Shown: positions 28,533 to 37,012, numbered from the stretch's first letter. The stretch: 64,000 nt of DNA from Rickettsia bellii RML369-C (GCF_000012385.1 NC_007940.1:1302001-1366000); one strand, 5' to 3'. Notes: generated by a model not told the origin, from the letters alone. Numbers and translations: made by a program.

Positions 28533-29717
28533 ATGCAAGAATTTAAAATTAACTCAGCATCCGTTGCTCATATGGCAACTCAGGTTAGAGTAAAACAATT
28601 AGCAACAAGAGATTCACAATATAAAGTACTAGCCTCTATAGTTGAAACATGGGAAAAAAATCAAGCTGATAAAAGTGGTGAAGCAAATTACAAAGAAATT
28701 ATAAAAGATTTAAAAGAATATTCTACACTTAGTAAATCAATAAATGATTATTTTCACGAGCAAAAAATACCTGCAACAGATTTAGGCTATCCTATTAAAT
28801 TTAATAAAACTGATTTACAGCTTAAAATGGCTTATAAATATGCAAAGCAACAAGATGATAATTTAATAGCACAAATAAAGAATGGTCACTTTTATAATAA
28901 TCAATATTGTTATGTAGATTCAACTAAGTTACCTGTTTTACAAGCTGATAATAGCGATTCATATTATGGTAATGAAAATTCTTCTGTTAGCTCAGTATTA
29001 CTTGCAAGTATTAATGCTTCGCTTGGTAACAAAGATATTAACATGCCTGGAGCGGCAACATTTTTTCCTTTCTATAATTCTAAATATACTACATTACCTA
29101 AAACATTTACAAAAGATTACGATTCCTCTAATGAAAATGGCATGATGCTTTTTGGTGATTACCAATTTGGTGGACATCGTTATCTTAAATATCAGTTTAT
29201 ATTTGGTCCTGAAGATTGCTCTAGTAGCGTAGGCAAAGCAACCGGTTTAGCTACTGAACAAATCAAAACTATAACTACAAGAGAAATGAGAGAAAATTAT
29301 TCTCAATATGGTTATGAATTAGTTACAGAATTAAAGAGTATAGATGAACAGCAACTGAAATTAATTCAACCAGGTGATATTTATCTTCGTGGAACGCATA
29401 CAGCAATTATTGCCACTCTACCAGATAATGAATCTAATATTACTACATTACAATTTGCAAGAGATATAGAATATGCCACAGAGAAAAAAATCTCAGGTGG
29501 TGGATTATACAATTACAATTTAAGTGAACAACTTAAAGGACATTCTTCTAACCCTATTTATATCTTACGTGCAGAAAATTCTAAACCATTAGACGAAGAA
29601 GTTTCCTCGCTAGATTTCTTAAATAAAATAGATAACGCATATACAGACTTATACCCGAACGGTCCCGATGGAGACGTAGTAGGTGATTGTTCAATATTTT
29701 TTGAAGATCTTGGGTAA
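28533..29717 (+). CDS. Candidate NlpC/P60-like cysteine peptidase, possible effector
   Basis: I do not recognise a named family for the 394 residues. The second half has the layout of NlpC/P60 or related papain-fold enzymes: GPEDCSSSVGKATGL with candidate nucleophile C229, then LKLIQPGDIYLRGTHTAIIATL with the GD turn (281-282) and candidate catalytic H289, then FARDIEYA (310-311). The N-terminal half is polar and helical and has no signal peptide, so the protein is cytoplasmic or exported by a secretion system. It has its own promoter-like region and a strong ribosome-binding site. The C-terminus is acidic. Peptidoglycan or host amide bonds are both possible substrates. Confidence 0.55.
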   Translation: MQEFKINSASVAHMATQVRVKQLATRDSQYKVLASIVETWEKNQADKSGEANYKEIIKDLKEYSTLSKSINDYFHEQKIPATDLGYPIKFNKTDLQLKMAYKYAKQQDDNLIAQIKNGHFYNNQYCYVDSTKLPVLQADNSDSYYGNENSSVSSVLLASINASLGNKDINMPGAATFFPFYNSKYTTLPKTFTKDYDSSNENGMMLFGDYQFGGHRYLKYQFIFGPEDCSSSVGKATGLATEQIKTITTREMRENYSQYGYELVTELKSIDEQQLKLIQPGDIYLRGTHTAIIATLPDNESNITTLQFARDIEYATEKKISGGGLYNYNLSEQLKGHSSNPIYILRAENSKPLDEEVSSLDFLNKIDNAYTDLYPNGPDGDVVGDCSIFFEDLG

Positions 29718-29809
29718 ATGAAGAATCAGTAGACGAAGTTTATTTTGGAAAGAGGAATCAGTTTTGATATTTTTAACTAGCTGCGTATAACAGACCTTGT
29801 TGCACGACT

Positions 29810-29866
29810 CCAATGTCATTCCCGCTTAAGGCTTGCTTGCGTAGATCGAAAAACGCCCTCGGTGTC
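29810..29866. repeat. Palindromic-repeat arm left of IS copy 3
   Basis: tgtcattcccgcttaaggct ... tagatcgaaaaacgccctcg GTGTC. It is virtually the same as the flank of copy 1 (1850-1902), so those two sites are repeat paralogues or were duplicated together with the IS. Confidence 0.75.
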
Positions 29867-29867
29867 A

Positions 29868-30824
29868 TCAACTATGTTTTAAATTAAAAAGAAGAGATTT
29901 TAATTTAGCATTAGCGATGACAATAATTTTACGCATTAAAGCGGTAAGAGCGACCATTTTCTTTTTACCATTGTTAATGAGTCGCTCATAAAAGAGTCTT
30001 AAACCAGAAGTCTTGCTATTACGGGCTGACATAGCAGCAAGGAATAGTATAGGCTTGACTCCTGCTCTACCATGTCCTACCTTTCTATATCCTTGATATT
30101 TACCACTATCATTAGCTTTTGGAGCAAGCCCTGCAAGAGAAGCAATCTGCCGTCTTGTTAACTTCCCTAACTCCGGTAATAATATTAATAACTCAAAAGC
30201 AACTATATTACCAATGCCATTTATCTCTTTCAATATCTCATGCTTTGCTTTTAACAGCTGATCTGATGATATAATCACTTCTACCTGATTAGTAATCTCT
30301 GTAATTTGATTACTTAAAACATCTATCATATTTATACAGCTATTTTTAACAAACTTATCTGTATTTGCTTGTTGTAATCTATTCTTTTCGGCAACTAACA
30401 TTTGCTTTAAATCATTCCGTCTTTGTACTAACCGAAATAATTGTATATTTTGTTTTGATTCAGGCTTAAATACTTCAAGCTTATCTGCTCGCTCCTTACC
30501 ATATAATCCTAATGCTTTAGCATCTAACTTATCTGTTTTTGCACTATTACCATATGATCTGATAAAATTCTTTACCTTTCTTGCATCTGCTCTATGTACT
30601 ACATAACCTCTTTCACATAAGCTATACAATAACTCTAGTTCATATCCGCCTGTTGTTTCAACTACAGTTAGAGAGTTTGCTAAAATATCCTTATTATCAT
30701 TAATAAATTCAAATATACCGGAACTTGTATTCTCATATTCTTTTGTATCTTTTATGCCCTCTATTCCTACTACAAAATTATATTTTCCTATATCAATTCC
30801 TATATGTTTGTGATATTTTATCAT
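29868..30824 (-). CDS. IS110-family transposase (RNA-guided recombinase type)
   Basis: 318 residues, the same protein as in copy 2 with D11, E56, D98/D101 and S240 all present. With copy 2 it can supply enzyme in trans for the two frameshifted copies. Its TGA stop touches the AT core of the element end. Confidence 0.93.
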   Translation of the reverse strand: MIKYHKHIGIDIGKYNFVVGIEGIKDTKEYENTSSGIFEFINDNKDILANSLTVVETTGGYELELLYSLCERGYVVHRADARKVKNFIRSYGNSAKTDKLDAKALGLYGKERADKLEVFKPESKQNIQLFRLVQRRNDLKQMLVAEKNRLQQANTDKFVKNSCINMIDVLSNQITEITNQVEVIISSDQLLKAKHEILKEINGIGNIVAFELLILLPELGKLTRRQIASLAGLAPKANDSGKYQGYRKVGHGRAGVKPILFLAAMSARNSKTSGLRLFYERLINNGKKKMVALTALMRKIIVIANAKLKSLLFNLKHS

Positions 30825-30853
30825 ATGTACCTCGAGATTTTATATTGTTTAGG

Positions 30854-31009
30854 ATTGTAATCGGGCGTGCTTATCGCATCCCTTCCAACTATTCAAACTT
30901 CTCGAGAGTCGGGCTATAGTACCTTGATGACTCCGGTCGTATAAAACCTACTATACCGTGACGGTCGCTTATGCCCGCTTAATACCCTATATCATTATAT
31001 AGGGTATTA
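30854..31009 (-). ncRNA. Candidate IS110 bridge RNA, copy 3
   Basis: Same fold and guide order as copy 2. The left target guide is CACGGTAT (one U where the target pairs with G, a tolerated wobble), with 3 extra bases after it. The outer stem base is ATA-type (CGGGCATAAG) as in copy 2, while copies 1 and 4 have CGGGCGTAAG. Confidence 0.65.
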
Positions 31010-31075
31010 ACACTCTCTTATAAATGTTTATATTACATTTATAACTTATATTATATCACTTTCTTTTCTTACAAT

Positions 31076-31150
31076 GCCGTGGCTTGCTAACTAGATCCAG
31101 AAAATAATAAATAATACTAATAAAATTAGTGTTTTTTATTATTTATAGAA
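31076..31150. repeat. Partial palindromic repeat right of IS copy 3
   Basis: gccgtggcttgctaactaga, then the ATACTAATAAAATTAGT hairpin. Almost the same bases follow IS copy 4 (36661), so the two insertion sites are near-identical repeats. Confidence 0.75.
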
Positions 31151-31198
31151 ATAACATTTGAAAATATAGCCTTTAAAAATTGGGGTGTTCTACTTTCA

Positions 31199-32869
31199 TT
31201 AATAGCTTTTTGGTGGTATTTTCGTTATTATATAATTATCGTGTGGTTTTGAATAATTATCCTCATTAGTAATTTGGAAATTACCATTTTGTTTAATTAG
31301 CTCTACTACTTCCTCAAAATAATTTTCAATATCAGAAGTAAAGATCAAGCTACCTTTATTTTTCAGCTTAGTCTGTAGAATCGTTAAGCGTTCTTTATTC
31401 AAAATACGTTTCTTTTTCTGCCTATTTTTTATCCAAGGATCAGGAAATAAAATATAAATCCTGTCTAAGCTATTATTTGGTAAATCATGTAATATAAAAT
31501 CTAAATTATTGGGAAATAATAAAAAGTTTGTAATGTTTTGCTCTTCTGCAAGTTTTAAAACATTTGCAACGCCGTTTAGATATACCTCCACACCGATAAA
31601 AAGTTTATCCGGATTCATCTTAGCTTGATTGATGAAATGCTCACCCATACCGAAGCCAATCTCTAAAAATATACTCGTTGAACTTGAAAAATTGGCTACG
31701 TCCTCTTTGTAAGTCCTAAGATGCTCACGTATTTTTATACGCTCCGCTCCTCGGCTTACAGACTCCTTGCTCTTTTCCAAGTTGAACTTCGTATAATTAC
31801 TTTTAATTTTACAGGAGTTATAATTTTTACCAATAAGCTTTTCTTTTGAAAATAAATATTTCGGTAGTTCGTTATCTAATAAATTTTGTTGTATTCCTGA
31901 CAGGCTCTTCCCGATGCGTCTTGCATATGAGCGATTTAGCTGAATTAAAGATATTTCTATTACTCTATTATGAGATTGCAAATCTTGATGGATATTATCA
32001 ATAACATAACCATGATCTAAAAAGATTTGGCTAACTTGATCTGCTTGTTTATATCCTATTTCTAATATAATTTTACCATTTTGCTTTAGAAATTTTTTAG
32101 CATTCTCTGCTATGATTTTATAGCTCAGCAAGCCGTCTTCTTCGGCAAATAAAGCAATAGATGGCTCATAATTTATTGTCTCAATTGCCATTTCAGGCTT
32201 TTCATTTATAGATATATATGGCGGGTTACTAACTATAAGATCAAATTTTTGTTTTCCAATATTCTCAAACCAATTGCTATGAATAATTTGCAAACGATCC
32301 GTTACATCATGCTTTATGGCATTACTTTTTGCAACCTCTATCGCATCAATACTTATATCAGTTGCGGTTATTTGACTATTCGGTAGTTCGAGTAATAGAC
32401 TGATAGAGATGCAACCGCTACCCGTGCCGAGCTCTAGGATGTTACTACTTTTAATGTTATTCCGTGGCTTGACCACGGAATCCAGTTGCTTTTTGTCTGG
32501 ATTCCCGCCGTTGCTGGAATGACATAGAGAGTGCTGGGAATGATATTGAAGTACAACATCTATCAAAATTTCCGTATCGTTTCTTGGAATTAATACGTGT
32601 TTATTAACGATAAACTCACGTGAGTAGAATTCTTTTGTCCCTAAAATATAGGCTATCGGTTCGTGCTTTAGTCTTCTTTCTAATACTTTTTCAACAGCTT
32701 CTATTTCTAGCTGGTTTAGTTGTTTTTCAGGATTAGCAAGCAGATATTCATAAGGTTTATTTATAGCATGCTGCAATAAAATTCGTGCTTCTAATTTTGG
32801 ATTATTAATCCCAATGTGTTGTAATTTATAAGCTCCTTCGTTAAGAAACTTTTGTATAGAATATTGCAT
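31199..32869 (-). CDS. Fused PrmC (release factor glutamine methyltransferase) and TrmB (tRNA m7G46 methyltransferase)
   Basis: 556 residues. Residues ~1-320 are PrmC/HemK: RRLKHEPIAYILGTKEFYSREF, a SAM site NILELGTGSGCISISL and the catalytic FDLIVSNPPYISI. It methylates the GGQ glutamine of RF1/RF2. Residues ~330-556 are TrmB: FLEIGFGMGEHFINQAKMNPDKLFIGVE and ILFPDPWIKNRQKKKRIL. The fusion is known in Rickettsia. Two palindromic elements are translated inside: a ~30-residue insert (near 32455-32545) just ahead of the PrmC SAM motif, and another at 31679-31790 at the start of TrmB. Start is 2 bp after the vapC stop. Confidence 0.93.
   Translation of the reverse strand: MQYSIQKFLNEGAYKLQHIGINNPKLEARILLQHAINKPYEYLLANPEKQLNQLEIEAVEKVLERRLKHEPIAYILGTKEFYSREFIVNKHVLIPRNDTEILIDVVLQYHSQHSLCHSSNGGNPDKKQLDSVVKPRNNIKSSNILELGTGSGCISISLLLELPNSQITATDISIDAIEVAKSNAIKHDVTDRLQIIHSNWFENIGKQKFDLIVSNPPYISINEKPEMAIETINYEPSIALFAEEDGLLSYKIIAENAKKFLKQNGKIILEIGYKQADQVSQIFLDHGYVIDNIHQDLQSHNRVIEISLIQLNRSYARRIGKSLSGIQQNLLDNELPKYLFSKEKLIGKNYNSCKIKSNYTKFNLEKSKESVSRGAERIKIREHLRTYKEDVANFSSSTSIFLEIGFGMGEHFINQAKMNPDKLFIGVEVYLNGVANVLKLAEEQNITNFLLFPNNLDFILHDLPNNSLDRIYILFPDPWIKNRQKKKRILNKERLTILQTKLKNKGSLIFTSDIENYFEEVVELIKQNGNFQITNEDNYSKPHDNYIITKIPPKSY
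31679..31790 (-). repeat. In-gene palindromic element at the start of the TrmB domain
   Basis: Ends ttgaacttgaaaa / ttttccaagttgaa are near-perfect inverted repeats. Core GCGGAGCGTATAAAAATACGTGAGC is shared with 8510 and 36939 (minus strand here). It encodes SKESVSRGAERIKIREHLR and nearby residues in frame. A relative lies at 48172-48271. Confidence 0.75.
32455..32545 (-). repeat. ATCCCGTGG-family repeat translated inside prmC
   Basis: tattccgtggcttgaccacg gaatccag ... tggattcccgccgttgctgg aatgac. The insert adds the stretch CHSSNGGNPDKKQLDSVVKP to PrmC. This shows that this repeat family, mostly intergenic here, can also insert in genes without breaking them. Confidence 0.75.
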
Positions 32870-32871
32870 TG

Positions 32872-33291
32872 TTATATTACTAACTTAATGCCTAAAGCTT
32901 GGCAACTTGCTATCAAGCTTTTATCTAGTGTTAGAATATCAGCTTCTAAACGTAATGCTAGCTCAAGATAGCAAGCATCATAAGAGGTTAAGTTGTGTTC
33001 AGTAGCTAGTCTAGCTATTGTATATAAAGATTCTGGAGTAGAACAAAACTTATCAACATTAATAGGTAATAAGTTTAACGATTTGATATAATCATCATAA
33101 TCATTCTTATTAATTCTCTTCCTTTTTAAGGAGTTTATAAAAACATTATGGCATTCCAAATAAAATATAGATGGTACATATAACGTATATATATTTTCTG
33201 TTATTTGATCATAAATTTTATTATTTTTTTGAGCTGATTCATCAGGTAAAATTGATGACATAATAAAAGAGCAATCTACAACTAAATTCAT
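32872..33291 (-). CDS. PIN-domain toxin (VapC-like)
   Basis: 139 residues with the four acidic sites: D6 (LVVDCSFIMSSILPDE), Glu in IFYLECHNVF, Asp in LTSYDACYLELAL and Asp in ILTLDKSLI. Intact RNase toxin expected. Overlaps the antitoxin by 4 bp and ends 2 bp before prmC-trmB, so a toxin-antitoxin pair sits inside a translation-gene operon. Confidence 0.88.
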   Translation of the reverse strand: MNLVVDCSFIMSSILPDESAQKNNKIYDQITENIYTLYVPSIFYLECHNVFINSLKRKRINKNDYDDYIKSLNLLPINVDKFCSTPESLYTIARLATEHNLTSYDACYLELALRLEADILTLDKSLIASCQALGIKLVI

Positions 33292-33530
33292 TTTCTACCT
33301 AAATTTTTCATCTCTAAAATCTCATCCACACTGCCTAACGGTGCACGTTTTTTAAGTTCTGCAAATTCTTGAAATATATTGGCATATTTTTTCTTATAAT
33401 ATTTATCTATAGGAATTATAACAGCCACTTTTCTCCCTCTGTTTGTTATGCATAATTCTTCACCTGCTTCAACATCTTTAATTAGTTCAGGAAGATGAGT
33501 TTTTGTTTTGAACATTCCAATTGTTTTCAT
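33288..33530 (-). CDS. Phd/YefM-type antitoxin
   Basis: 80 residues. MFKTKTHLPELIKDVEAGEELCITNRGRKVAVIIPID is the Phd/YefM DNA-binding fold, and the C-terminal helix (ANIFQEFAELKKRAPLGSVDEILEMK) would cover the PIN toxin. It belongs to a different antitoxin fold from the AbrB-type ones at 5863 and 20069. First gene of the pair. Confidence 0.88.
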   Translation of the reverse strand: MKTIGMFKTKTHLPELIKDVEAGEELCITNRGRKVAVIIPIDKYYKKKYANIFQEFAELKKRAPLGSVDEILEMKNLGRK

Positions 33531-33594
33531 AAATAATCTCCATACCAGTTTATTAAACTAGTATAATACTTTTATAAAGTAAAAACAGTATAAA

Positions 33595-34533
33595 TTATTT
33601 AATAACCCCCTCCATGTCCTTTGGTAGTTCACAAGAAAATTCCATAACTTCATTACTGGTTGGATGGGTAAAGCTTAAATACCAAGAATGCAGGGCTTGG
33701 CGTTTAAAATCTAATAATTTTGCCTTTAGTTCAGGCGGAGCATGGTTAATTTTTCGGTCGTTATTACCATATATTTGATCACCAACCACCGAGTGCTTTA
33801 AATGGCTTAGCTGCACTCTAATCTGATGAGTTCTGCCGGTAGCAAGCTTACATTCTACCATACTAATACTACCTCCATAAAATAGTTCTAGAGTTTTGTA
33901 GTAGGTCACGGCCTCTTTCCCGCCATATTTTAATATTGTCATTTTTTGCCGATCGCTTCGACTGCGACCTATATTATTCTTAATAGTTCCCTCTAGCGGA
34001 TTAATTACGCCCCAAACTAAAGCCTTATATTTCCGTACGACCTGCCTTTGTTCAATCTGATTGGCAAGCAACATATGTGCTTTATTATTTTTAGCAACCA
34101 CCATCAAGCCCGTTGTGTCCTTATCTAAACGATGCACTATGCCAGGTCTTTCTGATGAGCCGATATCAGATAAATTTCTTGTGTGGTGGAGTAGGGCATT
34201 AACAAGCGTATCGTCATGGTGCCCTGCTCCTGGGTGGACAGTCATACCGGCAGCTTTGTTGATAACTATTAAATCTTCATCTTCATAAACTATATCAAGT
34301 TTTATATCAGCTGCCTCGATTGTTAGCTCTTCTGGTTCTTTGAAAGAAAATAATATAATATCATTCTCCTTGACCAAAATATCAGAATCGAGAATAATCA
34401 CATTGTTAATTTGTACACAAGAACTTTTAATTGCTTTTTGAATCTGATTGCGTGAGACATTTTCAAGAAGTTGAGATAAAGCTTTATCAAGCCTTAAGCC
34501 GCTTAGTTCAGTAGGTACAGAGTATTCTAACAT
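33595..34533 (-). CDS. rluD: RluD-type 23S rRNA pseudouridine synthase
   Basis: 312 residues. An S4 RNA-binding domain at the N-terminus (RLDKALSQLLENVSRNQIQKAIKSSCVQIN), then the RluA-family catalytic motif IVHRLDKDTTGLMV with the catalytic Asp, and CKLATGRTHQIRVQLSHLKHSVVGD. It would modify uridines of helix 69 of 23S rRNA. The start is only 14 bp from the divergent glycosylase start, so the two promoters must lie within each other's coding regions or further upstream. Confidence 0.9.
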   Translation of the reverse strand: MLEYSVPTELSGLRLDKALSQLLENVSRNQIQKAIKSSCVQINNVIILDSDILVKENDIILFSFKEPEELTIEAADIKLDIVYEDEDLIVINKAAGMTVHPGAGHHDDTLVNALLHHTRNLSDIGSSERPGIVHRLDKDTTGLMVVAKNNKAHMLLANQIEQRQVVRKYKALVWGVINPLEGTIKNNIGRSRSDRQKMTILKYGGKEAVTYYKTLELFYGGSISMVECKLATGRTHQIRVQLSHLKHSVVGDQIYGNNDRKINHAPPELKAKLLDFKRQALHSWYLSFTHPTSNEVMEFSCELPKDMEGVIK

Positions 34534-34547
34534 ATTTTATTTATTTA

Positions 34548-35336
34548 ATGAATAATACATTTAAATGGCTAAATGCAATTGGGGTTGAATATTATTGCTC
34601 AGAGCATCCGCCAAAATTAAAAGTAAGCGATAATACCAAATTGGCTGAAAAGCCACAAGCAAAACCTACGCCTCAAAAAGAAAACGGGTTTAATATGAAC
34701 GATAAAACACATGATAATATAAGCCTTGCAAGATCACTTGCCGATAAAGCCGATAATATAGCAGAACTAAAAGAATCTCTACTAAATTTTAATGGCTGTG
34801 ACCTTAAGAAGCTTGCTACTAACACTGTATTTGGTGACGGTAATCCGGCAGCTAAAATTATGTTAATAGGTGAAGCTCCTGGCAGTAATGAGGATTTAAA
34901 AGGTATACCCTTTTGCGGTGAAAGTGGTAATTTACTTGATAATATGCTGCGTGCAATTGGGATTTCACGAAAAGATAATGCTTATATTACCAATACAGTG
35001 TTTTGGCGTCCACCTGCCAATAGGCAGCCAACTTTAGAGGAAGTTGATGTTTGTAGACCTTTTGTTGAGAAACATATTGCTTTAGTTAACCCAAAACTCA
35101 TTATTTTAGTTGGTAGCACTGCTGCAACTAGTCTACTTGGAAAAAATGCCGGTATTACTAAAATTAGACAAGAATATTATTTTTACACCAATAAATATCT
35201 AGCCGCTCCTATCCAGACTACGGCAATGTTCCACCCTGCCTATTTACTCCGCCAACCTAGCCAAAAACGCACCTCTTGGTATGATTTGCTGAAGATCAAA
35301 GATTATCTTGAAAGTAAGAATTTGGTAACTGGTTAA
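34548..35336 (+). CDS. Uracil-DNA glycosylase, family 4-like
   Basis: 262 residues. Motifs: IMLIGEAPGSNEDLKGIPFCGESGNLLDNML (active-site loop), YITNTVFWRPPANRQPTLEEV, PKLIILVGSTAATSLLG and the C-terminal MFHPAYLLRQPSQKR loop. Excises uracil from DNA. The first ~50 residues are a polar, low-complexity extension (PQAKPTPQKENGFNMNDKTH), so a later start at residue 50 is possible. The usual four iron-sulfur cysteines are not clearly complete. Confidence 0.88.
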   Translation: MNNTFKWLNAIGVEYYCSEHPPKLKVSDNTKLAEKPQAKPTPQKENGFNMNDKTHDNISLARSLADKADNIAELKESLLNFNGCDLKKLATNTVFGDGNPAAKIMLIGEAPGSNEDLKGIPFCGESGNLLDNMLRAIGISRKDNAYITNTVFWRPPANRQPTLEEVDVCRPFVEKHIALVNPKLIILVGSTAATSLLGKNAGITKIRQEYYFYTNKYLAAPIQTTAMFHPAYLLRQPSQKRTSWYDLLKIKDYLESKNLVTG

Positions 35337-35384
35337 TTTTAGTTGCTTTATACTAATTGGTATGTATATTCAACTTTTGATTAC

Positions 35385-35452
35385 AGATGTGTCATCTAGT
35401 TGCTTTACCACGGGAGGTATTATTGCGAGGATCGAAAAACGCCCTCGGTGTC
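35385..35452. repeat. Palindromic-repeat arm left of IS copy 4
   Basis: gtgtcatctagttgctttac ... ggatcgaaaaacgccctcg GTGTC. Gives the same insertion flank as copies 1 and 3. Confidence 0.7.
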
Positions 35453-35453
35453 A

Positions 35454-36409
35454 TCAACTATGTTTTAAATTAAAAAGAAGAGATTTTAATTTAGCATTAG
35501 CGATGACAATAATTTTACGCATTAAAGCGGTAAGAGCGACCATTTTCTTTTTACCATTGTTAATGAGTCGCTCATAAAAGAGTCTTAAACCAGAAGTCTT
35601 GCTATTACGGGCTGACATAGCAGCAAGGAATAGTATAGCTTGACTCCTGCTCTACCATGTCCTACCTTTCTATATCCTTGATATTTACCACTATCATTAG
35701 CTTTTGGAGCAAGCCCTGCAAGAGAAGCAATCTGCCGTCTTGTTAACTTCCCTAACTCCGGTAATAATATTAATAACTCAAAAGCAACTATATTACCAAT
35801 GCCATTTATCTCTTTCAATATCTCATGCTTTGCTTTTAACAGCTGATCTGATGATATAATCACTTCTACCTGATTAGTAATCTCTGTAATTTGATTACTT
35901 AAAACATCTATCATATTTATACAGCTATTTTTAACAAACTTATCTGTATTTGCTTGTTGTAATCTATTCTTTTCGGCAACTAACATTTGCTTTAAATCAT
36001 TCCGTCTTTGTACTAACCGAAATAATTGTATATTTTGTTTTGATTCAGGCTTAAATACTTCAAGCTTATCTGCTCGCTCCTTACCATATAATCCTAATGC
36101 TTTAGCATCTAACTTATCTGTTTTTGCACTATTACCATATGATCTGATAAAATTCTTTACCTTTCTTGCATCTGCTCTATGTACTACATAACCTCTTTCA
36201 CATAAGCTATACAATAACTCTAGTTCATATCCGCCTGTTGTTTCAACTACAGTTAGAGAGTTTGCTAAAATATCCTTATTATCATTAATAAATTCAAATA
36301 TACCGAAACTTGTATTCTCATATTCTTTTGTATCTTTTATGCCCTCTATTCCTACTACAAAATTATATTTTCCTATATCAATTCCTATATGTTTGTGATA
36401 TTTTATCAT
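35454..36409 (-). pseudogene. IS110-family transposase, 1-bp frameshift
   Basis: Same missing C as copy 1 after GRAGVK, so the frame ends at 35585 after 274 residues. It keeps the DEDD motif and S240 but has lost the last ~60 residues. It may still be moved in trans by the intact copies. Confidence 0.9.
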
Positions 36410-36438
36410 ATGTACCTCGAGATTTTATATTGTTTAGG

Positions 36439-36594
36439 ATTGTAATCGGGCGTGCTTATCGCATCCCTTCCAACTATTCAAACTTCTCGAGAGTCGGGCT
36501 ATAGTACCTTGATGACTCCGGTCGTATAAAACCTACTATACCGTGACGGTCGCTTACGCCCGCTTAATACCCTATATCATTATATAGGGTATTA
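36439..36594 (-). ncRNA. Candidate IS110 bridge RNA, copy 4
   Basis: Same as the copy 1 RNA: 13-bp 5' hairpin at the 36594 end, CACGGTAT left target guide, ATAGTTG and TTACAAT donor guides, CGGGCGT/ACGCCCG stem. Confidence 0.65.
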
Positions 36595-36660
36595 ACACTC
36601 TCTTATAAATGTTTATATTACATTTATAACTTATATTATATCACTTTCTTTTCTTACAAT

Positions 36661-36900
36661 GCCGTGGCTTGCTAACTAGATCCAGAAAATAATAAATAAT
36701 ACTAATTTTATTAGTATTTTTAACTGGCTCTAGTTCATAAATCACGGGATGACAGGGGAAAATGATCCACGCGGGCAATGCTTTCCCGTGTAGGCGGGAA
36801 TGACATTGAATAAAAACTGCCCGGTACTAAATACGTGAGGATCAAAAATGAGAAGCGACGACGCCAATTTTTCAAATAAAACAAGTATATACTGCTTGTA
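36661..36900. repeat. Palindromic-repeat remnants right of IS copy 4
   Basis: gccgtggcttgctaactaga, an ATACTAATTTTATTAGTAT hairpin, aaatcacgggatgacag and gtaggcgggaatgac. A 30-bp piece (about 36866-36895) resembles the end of mrdA near 12160. No gene. Confidence 0.65.
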
Positions 36901-37001
36901 TTTCAAGAATTGAATTTTATTTTAACAAGCGAGTAAGCGGAGCGTACAAATAGTACGTGAGCATTATGAGACCTGACAAAATGAAAGAGCAATTCTTGAA
37001 A
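36901..37001. repeat. Rickettsia palindromic element, intergenic copy
   Basis: Inverted ends TTTCAAGAATTG (36901-36912) and CAATTCTTGAAA (36990-37001) are perfect. The core GCGGAGCGTAC-AAATA-GTACGTGAGCA is the same as in the elements inside trmD and trmB. It lies 12 bp past the stop of nadK. Confidence 0.85.
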
Positions 37002-37012
37002 GATAAGTAGTA

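Larger units (their letters stand above)
29867..31075 (-). mobile_element. IS110-family insertion sequence, copy 3 (intact transposase)
   Basis: 1209 bp with both AT ends: full transposase plus the 3-bp longer noncoding end. Same outer flanks as the other copies (GGTGTC and CCGTGGCTTG). With copy 4, in the same orientation 4.4 kb away, it brackets the prmC-trmB, phd-vapC, rluD and glycosylase genes. Confidence 0.93.
35453..36660 (-). mobile_element. IS110-family insertion sequence, copy 4 (transposase frameshifted)
   Basis: 1208 bp with both AT ends. It shares the deletion and marker substitutions of copy 1, 34 kb away. Same orientation as copies 1 and 3. Confidence 0.9.

Noticed and set aside
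1903..36660. Terminal inverted repeats of the IS
   Set aside because: The two ends (ATTGTAAG and ATAGTTGAT) are not inverted copies. This fits IS110 and argues against a DDE transposon.
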